Assembly: GCF_023516595.1 (NCBI RefSeq)
Contig: NZ_JAMGBG010000013.1
Location: forward strand, 124,001 to 188,000
Length of the DNA: 64,000 bases
Direction of reading: 5' to 3'
From: Streptomyces neyagawaensis
Lineage (GTDB): Bacteria; Actinomycetota; Actinomycetes; Streptomycetales; Streptomycetaceae
This document shows positions 49,158 through 57,318 of this stretch, piece by piece; the stretch's first letter is position 1; each line of letters opens with the position of its first letter. The notes under the pieces were generated by a model, which did no database searches, was not told where the DNA came from, and saw nothing but the letters and a program-made list of their open reading frames with translations. The translations under genes and the position numbers were made by a program.

Positions 49158-50962
49158 TCCGCTTCGAGGACGTGTCCGTCACGTACGAAGGTGCGGTCGA
49201 ACCCTCCGTCCAGGGCGTCGACTTCGAGGTCCCGGAGGGTGAACTCGTCCTGCTGGTCGGGCCGTCCGGCGTCGGCAAGTCGACCGTGCTGGGCGCGGTG
49301 AACGGACTCGTGCCGCACTTCACCGGGGGCACCCTGCGCGGCCGGGTCACGGTGGCCGGCCGGGACACGCGTACGCACAGGCCGCGCGAACTCGCCGACG
49401 TGGTGGGCGTGGTCGGCCAGGATCCGCTCGCTCACTTCGTCACGGACACCGTCGAGGACGAACTCGCGTACGGCATGGAGTCGTTGGGCCTGGCTCCGGA
49501 CGTGATGCGGCGACGGGTGGAGGAGACGCTGGACCTCCTCGGCCTCGCCGGCCTCCGCGACCGGCCCATCGCGACGCTCTCCGGCGGGCAGCAGCAGCGC
49601 GTCGCCATCGGCTCGGTGCTGACCCCGCACCCCGATGTCCTGGTCCTGGACGAGCCGACCTCCGCGCTGGACCCGGCGGCGGCGGAGGAGGTCCTGGCGG
49701 TGCTCCAGCGTCTGGTCCACGACCTCGGCACGACGGTGCTGATGGCGGAGCACCGCCTCGAACGCGTCATCCAGTACGCCGACCAGGTCGTCCTCCTCCC
49801 CTCGCCGGGCGCCCGCCCCGTCCTGGGCACCCCCGCCGAGGTGATGGCCGTCTCCCCGGTCCACCCCCCGGTGGTGACCCTGGGCCGCCTGGCCGACTGG
49901 ACGCCGCTCCCCCTGACGGTGCGGGACGCCCGCCGCAGGGCGGCGCCCCTACGAGCCCGCCTGGCCTCCCACACCCCGCCCCGCACCACCCCCGCCCAGG
50001 GGCGCGGGGAACTGCGCGCCCAGCCACCCACCGCCCGCACCCGGCACACCACGGCCGAGCCCACCCTCCCCCGACTCCGCCGCCTCCTCTCCCGCACACC
50101 GGCCCCGGATCCGATCAGCCCACCCGAGCCGGCCACCGCTCCCACAGACCCCTCAGCCCTCCCTGAAGCCACCCCGCCGGCCCCCCTCGCCGAAGTCACC
50201 TCGCTCGCGGTGCGGCGCGGCAGCGTCCCCGCCCTCCGCCGCGTGGACCTCACCGTCACCCCCGGCGAGACCCTCGCCCTCATGGGCCGCAACGGCGCCG
50301 GCAAGTCCACCCTCCTGTCCGCACTGGTCGGCCTGGTGGCCCCTACGGCCGGTTCGGTGCAGGTCGGCGGGGCGCGACCGCACCGGACGGCGCCGAGGGA
50401 CCTCGTACGCCGGGTCGGTCTCGTCCCGCAGGAGCCGAGGGACCTGCTGTACGCGGACACGGTCGCGGCCGAGTGCGCGGCGGCGGACAGGGACGCGGGC
50501 GCGCAGCCGGGCACCTGCCGCCGGTTGGTGGACGAGTTGCTGCCCGGGGTGACGGACGCCACGCACCCCCGTGATCTGTCGGAGGGCCAGCGGCTGGCGC
50601 TCGCCCTCGCGGTCGTACTGACGGCCCGGCCCCCGCTGCTGCTCCTCGACGAGCCGACCCGGGGGCTCGACTACGCGGCCAAGGCCCGCCTGGTCTCGAC
50701 CCTGCGCGGGCTCGCCGCCGGGGGCCACGCCATCGTGCTGGCCACGCACGACGTGGAGCTGGCGGCGGAGGTGGCCGACCGCGTGCTGATCCTCGCCGAC
50801 GGTGAGGTGGTCGCCGACGGCCCGACCGCCGAGGTGGTCGTCGGCTCCCCGTCCTTCGCCCCGCAGGTCACGAAGATCCTGGCCCCGCAGAAATGGCTGA
50901 CCACGACCCAGGTGAGCCACGCCCTCACCACCCTGCGCGCAGCCGAGCGGGAGCGACCGTGA
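49154..50962 (+). CDS. ECF transporter ATPase with two fused nucleotide-binding domains
   Basis: A 602-residue fusion of the two EcfA subunits. Domain 1 has Walker A GPSGVGKST (about 37), signature LSGGQQQR and Walker B VLVLDEPTSALD. Domain 2 has Walker A GRNGAGKST (about 377), an altered signature LSEGQRL and Walker B LLLLDEPTRGLD. A roughly 95-residue Pro/Thr/Arg linker joins them. The linker includes a 21-base copy of the dispersed GGGGAACTGCGCG motif read in frame as QGRGELRAQ. It powers uptake with the adjacent T and S proteins. ATGA overlap and GGAAG couple it to the T gene. Confidence 0.93.
   Translation: MIRFEDVSVTYEGAVEPSVQGVDFEVPEGELVLLVGPSGVGKSTVLGAVNGLVPHFTGGTLRGRVTVAGRDTRTHRPRELADVVGVVGQDPLAHFVTDTVEDELAYGMESLGLAPDVMRRRVEETLDLLGLAGLRDRPIATLSGGQQQRVAIGSVLTPHPDVLVLDEPTSALDPAAAEEVLAVLQRLVHDLGTTVLMAEHRLERVIQYADQVVLLPSPGARPVLGTPAEVMAVSPVHPPVVTLGRLADWTPLPLTVRDARRRAAPLRARLASHTPPRTTPAQGRGELRAQPPTARTRHTTAEPTLPRLRRLLSRTPAPDPISPPEPATAPTDPSALPEATPPAPLAEVTSLAVRRGSVPALRRVDLTVTPGETLALMGRNGAGKSTLLSALVGLVAPTAGSVQVGGARPHRTAPRDLVRRVGLVPQEPRDLLYADTVAAECAAADRDAGAQPGTCRRLVDELLPGVTDATHPRDLSEGQRLALALAVVLTARPPLLLLDEPTRGLDYAAKARLVSTLRGLAAGGHAIVLATHDVELAAEVADRVLILADGEVVADGPTAEVVVGSPSFAPQVTKILAPQKWLTTTQVSHALTTLRAAERERP
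49998..50018. repeat. Dispersed GGGGAACTGCGCG motif inside the ECF ATPase gene
   Basis: These 21 bases are identical to 36143-36163, the right arm of an intergenic inverted repeat. In the ATPase gene the copy lies in the interdomain linker and keeps the reading frame. It suggests that a normally intergenic element became coding. Confidence 0.8.
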
Positions 50963-52110
50963 CGAACCCCCTGCCCCCGACCGACCCGACCGACGTGACC
51001 GCCCCGACCGCCCCCGCGGACCCCCTGACCAACCCCGCCGACCTGACCAACCCAGCCGATCCGGCCGCCCCCGCCGACCCCCTCGAACCGACCGATCCGG
51101 CCGACCCAGCCGATCCGACCGCCCCCGCCGATCCGACCGACCCGACCGACCCGACCGACTCAGCCGACCCCCTCGATCCGACCGACCCCCTCGATCCGAC
51201 CGACCCGACCGACCCGGCCAACACCACTGCATCCGGCACCACTGAATCCGGCACCACCCCCCAGCCCGCCCACGTCCGAAACCCCCACCCCCACCCGCCG
51301 CGCCCCCGCCCCGTTCCCCTCTCCCCCCGTTCCCTCCTCGCCCTCGCGCTCGTCAGCCTCGTCGGTGTCGCCGCCTTCGCCTGGCCCTTCTTCGCGTCCC
51401 CCGACTCGCAGGTCGGCGCGCACGCGCAGGACGCCCCCTGGCTGTTCGCCGGGCTGCTCGTGCTGCTCGTCGGTGTCGTGGCGGCGACGATCTCCGAGGC
51501 GGGGATGGGCGCGAAAGCCGTGGCGATGCTCGGGGTGCTCGCGGCGACCGGCGCCGCGCTGCGCCCGATCGGGGCGGGGACGGCGGGGCTGGAGCCCATG
51601 TTCTTCCTGATGGTGCTCAGCGGCCGCGTCCTCGGCCCGGGCTTCGGCTTCACGCTCGGCGCGGTGACGATGTTCTCGTCGGCGCTGCTGACCGGCGGTG
51701 TCGGGCCGTGGCTGCCGTTCCAGATGCTGTCGATGGGCTGGTTCGCGATGGGCGCCGGGCTGCTGCCGGGCGCCCGGCGGCTGCGGGGCCGCGCCGAACT
51801 CGTGCTGCTCGCGGCGTACGGCTTCGTCGCGGCCTTCGCCTACGGCACGGTCATGAACCTCTACGGCTGGCCCTTCATCGGCGCGCTCGCCTCGAACATC
51901 GCCTTCCACGCGGACTCCTCCCCCGCCGCGAACCTCGCCCGGTTCCTCGCGTACTGCCTGGCCACCTCCCTCGGCTGGGACCTGGGCCGGGCCGTGGTCA
52001 CCGTCGCCCTGACCCTCACGCTCGGCACCCCGGTGCTGCGGGCACTACGGCGGGCCACACGCCGGGCCGCCTTCGAGAGCGCGGTCACATTCGACCCGCC
52101 CGCTCCCTGA
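50959..52110 (+). CDS. ECF transporter substrate-binding S component with Asp-Pro-Thr repeat tail
   Basis: A 383-residue protein. Residues from about 125 form the six-helix S component (LLALALVSLVGVAAFAWPFF, GAGTAGLEPMFFLMVLSGRV, FGFTLGAVTMFSSALLTGGVGPWLPFQM, LYGWPF...AFHADSS). It should bind the substrate, probably a corrinoid or precursor given the B12 riboswitch upstream. The N-terminal roughly 100 residues are an acidic repeat of Asp-Pro-Thr and Asp-Pro-Ala units encoded by a GACCGACCC-type minisatellite, absent from ordinary S proteins. The GTG overlaps the ATPase stop (GTGA). It is last in the operon. Confidence 0.88.
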   Translation: MTNPLPPTDPTDVTAPTAPADPLTNPADLTNPADPAAPADPLEPTDPADPADPTAPADPTDPTDPTDSADPLDPTDPLDPTDPTDPANTTASGTTESGTTPQPAHVRNPHPHPPRPRPVPLSPRSLLALALVSLVGVAAFAWPFFASPDSQVGAHAQDAPWLFAGLLVLLVGVVAATISEAGMGAKAVAMLGVLAATGAALRPIGAGTAGLEPMFFLMVLSGRVLGPGFGFTLGAVTMFSSALLTGGVGPWLPFQMLSMGWFAMGAGLLPGARRLRGRAELVLLAAYGFVAAFAYGTVMNLYGWPFIGALASNIAFHADSSPAANLARFLAYCLATSLGWDLGRAVVTVALTLTLGTPVLRALRRATRRAAFESAVTFDPPAP

Positions 52111-52352
52111 ACGCGGAGTCCGGCCTCGTGCGCGGAGCGTTGCGTGCGCGGTGAACCACCCCACAGGGCGCAGGTCACATACGAAGCGGGGCCGTAGATC
52201 AAAAGCGGTGGCATGCCCACGCCGTAATGGCCTCTGACCTGCGAATTGAGAGCCACGTCACAGAGCACGCTCTCCACCCGCATACTGCCACAACTAGCAA
52301 AAGGGGTGTTTGCGGACAGACCACCCGGGCTGCTTCTGTGGACGAGTCGCAC

Positions 52353-52382
52353 GGCGCCGACCACCCACACGGGCTCGGCGCC
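52353..52382. promoter_or_regulatory. Perfect stem-loop in the leader before the SLT-like gene
   Basis: GGCGCCGA (52353-52360) and TCGGCGCC (52375-52382) pair perfectly around a 14-base loop, 76 bases before the small secreted protein gene. The roughly 350-base region 52111-52457 has no open frame with a ribosome site. A long structured leader is likely, but I could not match it to a known riboswitch. Confidence 0.4.
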
Positions 52383-52457
52383 GACGTACGCCCCCACCGC
52401 ATCGCATGTGGTGAAGGCATGCCCGCGACGTCAACGTCCCCGAAGAAAAGGTTCCCC

Positions 52458-52871
52458 GTGACTCGCACCCTTCTCCGCCGCATCGCCTCCCCGAAGAAGG
52501 CCCTCGCCGGTACCGCCGTCGCCGCCGCCACCGCCGGTGCGCTGCTCGCCGCCGTGCCCGCGCAGGCCGCGACCTCGGAGGCCGCGCAGGCCCAGGCGAC
52601 CGCGAAGAAGATGATCGCGAACTCCGCTCAGTACACCTGCTTCTCCAACATCGTCGACCACGAGAGCGACTGGAACCCCAACGCGACGAACGCGTCCTCC
52701 GGTGCCTACGGCCTGGTCCAGGCTCTCCCCGGTTCGAAGATGGCCTCCGCCGGTTCCGACTGGAAGACCAACGCCGCCACGCAGATCAAGTGGGGCCTGG
52801 ACTACATGAAGGACCGCTACGGCAGCCCGTGTGGCGCGTGGGCCTTCTGGCAGGCCAACAACTGGTACTGA
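52458..52871 (+). CDS. Small secreted SLT/lysozyme-like domain protein
   Basis: A 137-residue exported protein. It has a signal peptide (KKALAGTAVAAATAGALLAAVPAQAA), then a domain with YTCFSNIVDHESDWNPNATN, SSGAYGLVQALPGSKMASAG and IKWGLDYMKDRYGSPCGAW...WQANNWY. The Glu in DHESDW is in the position of the catalytic Glu of soluble lytic transglycosylases, and the two Cys should form a disulfide. It would act on peptidoglycan outside the cell. The GTG at 52458 has AAAAGG before it. A strong terminator follows. Confidence 0.85.
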   Translation: MTRTLLRRIASPKKALAGTAVAAATAGALLAAVPAQAATSEAAQAQATAKKMIANSAQYTCFSNIVDHESDWNPNATNASSGAYGLVQALPGSKMASAGSDWKTNAATQIKWGLDYMKDRYGSPCGAWAFWQANNWY

Positions 52872-52919
52872 GACGCCAAGCGGTACTGACCCGCCACGGC
52901 GACCAGCCGGATCACAGCT

Positions 52920-52958
52920 GAAGGCGGCGGCCCCCCGATCCCCGGGGCCGCCGCCTTC
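52920..52958 (+). terminator. Strong hairpin terminator
   Basis: GAAGGCGGCGGCCCC (52920-52934) and GGGGCCGCCGCCTTC (52944-52958) form a perfect 15-bp stem with a 9-base loop, 48 bases after the stop of the SLT-like gene. Confidence 0.85.
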
Positions 52959-53040
52959 GCCTTCCCCCGTCCCCCCGCGCCCTTCCCCCGGCCCCGTGGC
53001 TTTCCCCCGTCCCCGCGCGCCTTTCCCTCGTTCTCTCCGC

Positions 53041-53113
53041 CGGATCAGCCGGATCAGCCGGATCAGCCGGAGGATCGGGCGGATCAGCCGGAGGATCGGT
53101 CGGATCAGCCGAA
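53041..53113. repeat. GGATCAGCC-type tandem repeats
   Basis: Seven to eight imperfect copies of a 9-12 base unit (CGGATCAGC and CGGAGGATC variants) lie between the terminator and the 3' end of the leftward PH-like gene. They have no visible coding role. Confidence 0.75.
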
Positions 53114-53563
53114 TCAGTCGGGCAGGGTGAAGGGCGTCGCCCGGGGAAGTGCCGCCGCGATCAGCGCCACCTCCGTACGCCACTGCTCCCCGACCCTGAT
53201 CCGGACCAGCCGATCCGGTACGGCCAGCCGTCGCAGCCGGAGCCTGCTCGACCCGTTCCGCCCCTGACGGAACGACTCGACGACGACACGGCCGACCGGA
53301 TCGGCCCACCCCGCGCCGGTGCCGGGGCCACTCTCCGAGCCCGGCGGCACGAGGTGGAGCAGGATGAGCCTGCGCCCCGTCAGCGCCACGACGACGGGTC
53401 GGCTCCCCCGCCCCGCGAACCCGCCGCACTCCCCCTGGCAGCAGGCCCGCACGGTTTCCCCGCCTCGAAGGACCGGAGCGAGCAGCTCCCTGAACCCGGC
53501 GCCCCGCTCCCCTCGCGGGCCACCGGGACCACTCCTCGGGTCCTCCACCGGCGGTTCTGGCAT
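53114..53563 (-). CDS. Hypothetical PH-like-domain protein
   Basis: A 149-residue protein whose core resembles small bacterial PH/YokE-like domains: ELLAPVLRGGETVRACCQG, VVVALTGRRLILLHL, then RLRLRRLAVPDRLVRIRVGE and a final helix EVALIAAALPRA. It is preceded by a Gly/Pro/Arg-rich tail with three Cys nearby (CCQGEC). The role may be protein or lipid binding at the membrane. Assignment is tentative. It is divergent from the sensor kinase gene. Confidence 0.6.
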   Translation of the reverse strand: MPEPPVEDPRSGPGGPRGERGAGFRELLAPVLRGGETVRACCQGECGGFAGRGSRPVVVALTGRRLILLHLVPPGSESGPGTGAGWADPVGRVVVESFRQGRNGSSRLRLRRLAVPDRLVRIRVGEQWRTEVALIAAALPRATPFTLPD

Positions 53564-53751
53564 CGGTCCGCCTTCCGGATACGCGGTACGCGGAGCGCAC
53601 CGGTCCCCGTCGTCCCCCGCCCTCCCCTCCCCTCCGCACTCCAGGCTCGCAGCGGCACCGGCGTCGCACTGCGGGGTGAACCCTCCTTCCCGCGGCGGGT
53701 TTTCCCTCCTCTCTGCGGACAGGGCGGGCCGGGGGCGGCCACAATGGGGTT

Positions 53752-55611
53752 ATGCCAGCGGCAGGAGTCGTTCCGACACCGGTCCCCTCCTGGCCACGGG
53801 GGAGCGACAGCCGGGATCCGGACCGGCCGCGCCGACCGGTTGTGCCCCTCGTGCCCCTCGTGCTGGGCGTGGCCGGCGTGTTGGTCGCCTGGACGGCGAT
53901 CGTCACCACCTGGCACCGCGCCCCGTATCCGCTCTGGCTGTGGCTGCCGGTGCAGTCGGCGGGCGCCTCGTTCGTGGTGTGCGGGGCGGTCCTGCGGGTG
54001 CGCCGGCCGGCGAACGGCACCGGCGGGCTGATGATGCTGGTCGGCTTCACCTGGTACCTCGGCGACCTCCAACTCGCCGACAGCCGGACCCTGTTCGCGA
54101 TCGGCTTCTGCTGCTACCACCTCACGTACGCCGCGATCGGCCACCTTGTGCTGGCCCTGCCCGCAGGCCGGCTCTACCACCGCCACGAACGACCGGTCGT
54201 CGCCCTGCTGTACCTCGCGTCGGTGGGGACGCAGATCGTGCGGTACGCCGCCGAGTACCCGCCACAGCCGCAACAGTGGGGCGACCCGTCGGCGCCGCAC
54301 TCGGTGTGGTCGCCGATCGGCAGTGTGACCGTCGCCGCGCTCACCGTGCTGACCGCGGCCCTGGTGGTGCGCCGCTGGTCCACGGCCGGGCGGCCGGTCC
54401 GCCGGGCCTACGCGCCGGTGTGGCTGACGATGCTCGCGCTGGGCGGTGTGGTCGTGCTCGGCGCGGGTGCGGCGATGCTGCGGGCGGCACCGGACATCCA
54501 GCGGTTCGCGCTCCTCGGATACGCGCTGGGTCTGATCGTCACACCGGTCGCGCTCGTCGCCGGTCTGGTGCGGGTCCGGATGGCCCGGGTCCGGGTGGCC
54601 GACCTCGTCGTACGGCTGGAGGAGTCCGCGGAACCGGCGCATGTGGAGGAGGCCCTCGCGGAGGCGCTGGGCGATCCGGGGCTCGAACTGTGGTTCCCGC
54701 GCGGGGAGTCGGCGCAGGAGGGCGACGGGGCGACGGCCCCGGCCGCACGTTACGTACGGGCGGACGGTGTCGCCGCCGCCGACACCGACACCGACGGTCC
54801 CGCTCGTGAAGGCAGTTGCGTCACCCCGGTCGTCCGGCGCGGCGAGCTGCTCGCGCTCCTCGTCCACGATCCGGCCCTGCGCGAGCAGCGCCCGCTGGTG
54901 GACACCGTCCTGGCGGCGGCCGGGCTCGCCCTCGACAACGCGCGCCTCCTGGCCGCGCAGCGGGCGCGGTTGGCGGAGGTACGGGCCTCACGGGCGCGGA
55001 TCGTGCTGGCGGCCGACGCCGAACGCCGGCGCATCCAGCGGGATCTGCACGACGGGGTGCAGCACAAGCTGCTGGTGATCTCGATGCTGGTCGACCGTGC
55101 CCGAGCCTCGGGGGCCCAGTCGACCGGGCAGGGCCCGTCCGGGCCGGAGGAGTCCGATCTGGCGGCCGCCTCCGCCCACTTGACCGAGGTGCTGCACGAG
55201 CTGCGGGCCCTGGCCGAGGGCATCCATCCGCCCGCCCTCGCCGAGCAGGGCCTGGCGGCGGCCGTGGAGGTCCTCGCCGAGCGCGCGCCGCTGCCGGTCG
55301 TCCCGGACATCCCCGACCGGCGGCTGCCCGAACACCTGGAACGGACCGCCTACTTCATCGTCACGGAGGCGCTGAGCAACGTGTACAAGCACGCGGAGGC
55401 GACCGAGGCACGCGTCCGGGTGGACGACGGCGCCGGGGGTCTGCTGGTCATCGAGGTCACCGACGACGGCACCGGTGGCGCGGATCCCGCCGGGGGCACG
55501 GGGTTGCGGGGGCTGGAGGACCGGGTGGGCGCCCTCGGCGGGCGGCTGCGCGTGCACAGCCCGCGCGGTGCGGGTACGCGGCTGGTCGCGGAGCTGCCAT
55601 GCGGATCGTGA
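53752..55611 (+). CDS. Membrane sensor histidine kinase (HisKA_3, NarL-type)
   Basis: A 619-residue kinase with about seven N-terminal membrane helices (VPLVPLVLGVAGVLVAWTAI onward), a GAF-like middle domain (about 290-400), the phosphoacceptor helix AERRRIQRDLHDGVQHKLL (His about 433) and a C-terminal ATPase domain with TEALSNVYKHAEA, VTDDGTGG and GTGLRGLEDRVGALGG. It senses an unknown membrane-related signal and phosphorylates the regulator whose gene overlaps its 3' end by 13 bases. Confidence 0.92.
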   Translation: MPAAGVVPTPVPSWPRGSDSRDPDRPRRPVVPLVPLVLGVAGVLVAWTAIVTTWHRAPYPLWLWLPVQSAGASFVVCGAVLRVRRPANGTGGLMMLVGFTWYLGDLQLADSRTLFAIGFCCYHLTYAAIGHLVLALPAGRLYHRHERPVVALLYLASVGTQIVRYAAEYPPQPQQWGDPSAPHSVWSPIGSVTVAALTVLTAALVVRRWSTAGRPVRRAYAPVWLTMLALGGVVVLGAGAAMLRAAPDIQRFALLGYALGLIVTPVALVAGLVRVRMARVRVADLVVRLEESAEPAHVEEALAEALGDPGLELWFPRGESAQEGDGATAPAARYVRADGVAAADTDTDGPAREGSCVTPVVRRGELLALLVHDPALREQRPLVDTVLAAAGLALDNARLLAAQRARLAEVRASRARIVLAADAERRRIQRDLHDGVQHKLLVISMLVDRARASGAQSTGQGPSGPEESDLAAASAHLTEVLHELRALAEGIHPPALAEQGLAAAVEVLAERAPLPVVPDIPDRRLPEHLERTAYFIVTEALSNVYKHAEATEARVRVDDGAGGLLVIEVTDDGTGGADPAGGTGLRGLEDRVGALGGRLRVHSPRGAGTRLVAELPCGS

Positions 55612-56291
55612 TCGCCGAGGACTCCGGCTTACTGCGGCACATGCTGGCCGAGACACTGACCGCGCGCGGCTTCACGGTCACCGGGCAGGCGGGCACCCTG
55701 CCGGAGGTGTTGCAGGCCGTGGCGGCGGACCCGCCCGACGTGGCCGTCCTCGACATCCGGATGCCGCCCGACCACCGCGACGAGGGGCTGCGGGCCGCCG
55801 AGCGGATCCGGGCCGACCATCCGGGCACCGGGCTCCTCGTGCTGTCCCACTACGCGGAGACGTCGTACGCGATGCGGCTGCTCAAGACGGCGGACCAGGC
55901 GGTGGGTTACCTCATCAAGGACCGGGTGCGGGACACCGACCGGCTCGTCGACGCGATCAAGCGGGTCGCCTCCGGGGAGGTCGTGGTCGACCCCGAGGTG
56001 GTGCGGCGTGTGCTGACCCGCCCCCGCAGGACCGATCCGCTGGCCGCGTTGGTCCCCGTGGAGCGGCAGGTGCTGGCGCTGATGGCGGAGGGCCACTCCA
56101 ACACGTCCATCGCGAGCCGCCTCAGCTACAGCCTCAAGACGGTCGAGAAGCGGGTCACGGCGATCTCCCAGAAGCTGGGCCTGCCCCACCCCGAGAGCCA
56201 TGAGCGCGCCCATGTGAACCTCCGGGTGCTGGCCGTCCTGGCCTACCTCCGCAGCACCCGCCCCGCACCGGATCCGCCGTCACCGGCCTGA
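55599..56291 (+). CDS. NarL/FixJ-type response regulator
   Basis: A 230-residue regulator. The receiver has the acidic pocket in MRIVIAEDSGLLRHML and the phosphoacceptor Asp about 52 in VAVLDIRMP. The LuxR-type helix-turn-helix reads LVPVERQVLALMAEGHSNTS then LSYSLKTVEKRVTAISQKLG. It is translationally coupled to the kinase gene and forms a complete two-component pair. Targets are unknown, but the secreted-protein gene 200 bases downstream is a candidate. Confidence 0.93.
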   Translation: MRIVIAEDSGLLRHMLAETLTARGFTVTGQAGTLPEVLQAVAADPPDVAVLDIRMPPDHRDEGLRAAERIRADHPGTGLLVLSHYAETSYAMRLLKTADQAVGYLIKDRVRDTDRLVDAIKRVASGEVVVDPEVVRRVLTRPRRTDPLAALVPVERQVLALMAEGHSNTSIASRLSYSLKTVEKRVTAISQKLGLPHPESHERAHVNLRVLAVLAYLRSTRPAPDPPSPA

Positions 56292-56496
56292 AGCCCCGCC
56301 ACCGGCGTCACGCACCGCCCGCCGCCCGGCCCACTGCCCCTCCGGACGCTGCCCCAAGAGACAATTCCGCGCCCTCCCCGCCCGCCCGTACGTTCGTCGC
56401 GACCCCAGGACGACTTCCGGGCAACTGCCGTACCCCGCATGGGGCATGAACCCGTGCGGGCTGTGCGGCGACCCCGTGTGACGAGGAGATCCCACC

Positions 56497-57204
56497 GTGC
56501 GCAACCGCATCACCGTGACCGTCGTGGCCGCAGCGGCCTCCGTGGCCCTGCTCGGCGGCTCCGGCCAGGCGCTCGCCGCCGACACCGCGCCCGCCGCGCC
56601 GTCGCAACTGACCGTGGACGCCTACAAGACGTGGCTGAAGAGGGCGCCCGGCGGCGGCCCCACGTTCAAGGCTTTCAGCAGGCTGCCCGCGCCCAAGCAG
56701 CGGGCGTTCGTCGGCTATCTGCAGAACGCCCGCGTGTTCAAGGCGTTCGGTGTCACGCAGACCGGCGACATCCCGAGCAAGGCGAAAACGAAGACCGTCC
56801 GCTACAACAAGGACGTCACCTTCACGAGCACCACGGTCGCCGCGTCCCGTACGGCGAAGTCCACGAAGACGATCAGCCTGTCCGTCACGGCGACCGAGCG
56901 GATCTTCGACATCCCGGTCACCAGCGCCACGACCACGCTGTCCTACGAGACCGGCAAGGACGGCCTGATCACCGGCAAGAGCGAGAAGTCGGGCCACAAA
57001 GGCACCAACTTCAACGCCGCGTTCACGGTCAAGGCCGGCGCGACGCAGCTCGCCCCCGAGGCGAACATGCTGGACGCCGTCACCAACTGGACCGCCACGC
57101 CCCGGTTCAAGAGCGCGGGCACCAAGCCGATCAAGAAGCTCCAGGTCCTGACCGGCCTGGGCGACCACGGCACGGCGACGACGTTCAGGACCGTCGGGAG
57201 CTGA
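56497..57204 (+). CDS. Secreted hypothetical protein
   Basis: A 235-residue protein with a signal peptide (NRITVTVVAAAASVALLGGSGQALA) and a Thr/Lys/Ser-rich beta-sheet domain (KTKTVRYNKDVTFTSTTVAA, TKTISLSVTATERIFDIPV). It resembles small exported Streptomyces proteins of unknown role. GAGGAG lies before the GTG start. It follows the two-component pair on the same strand with a 205-base gap, so it may belong to that regulon. Confidence 0.75.
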   Translation: MRNRITVTVVAAAASVALLGGSGQALAADTAPAAPSQLTVDAYKTWLKRAPGGGPTFKAFSRLPAPKQRAFVGYLQNARVFKAFGVTQTGDIPSKAKTKTVRYNKDVTFTSTTVAASRTAKSTKTISLSVTATERIFDIPVTSATTTLSYETGKDGLITGKSEKSGHKGTNFNAAFTVKAGATQLAPEANMLDAVTNWTATPRFKSAGTKPIKKLQVLTGLGDHGTATTFRTVGS

Positions 57205-57225
57205 CACCGCCGTACGGGCAGAAGG

Positions 57226-57254
57226 GGGGCGGGCCCCGCGCACAGGTCCGCCCC
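57226..57254 (+). terminator. Possible hairpin terminator
   Basis: GGGGCGG (57226-57232) and CCGCCCC (57248-57254) pair around a 15-base loop shortly after the secreted-protein stop. The stem is short and without a T tract, so confidence is limited. Confidence 0.45.
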
Positions 57255-57318
57255 TCACACGGCGCGCCGCCCGGAAATTGGGTTGAGGGGAAGCCGGTCG
57301 CGGCAGAACATGTGCGCG

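Noticed and set aside
52111..52457. Possible c-di-AMP (ydaO-type) riboswitch before the SLT-like cell-wall gene
   Set aside because: Such leaders occur before Streptomyces peptidoglycan-cleaving genes, but the conserved aptamer blocks were not found; only a simple hairpin is evident.
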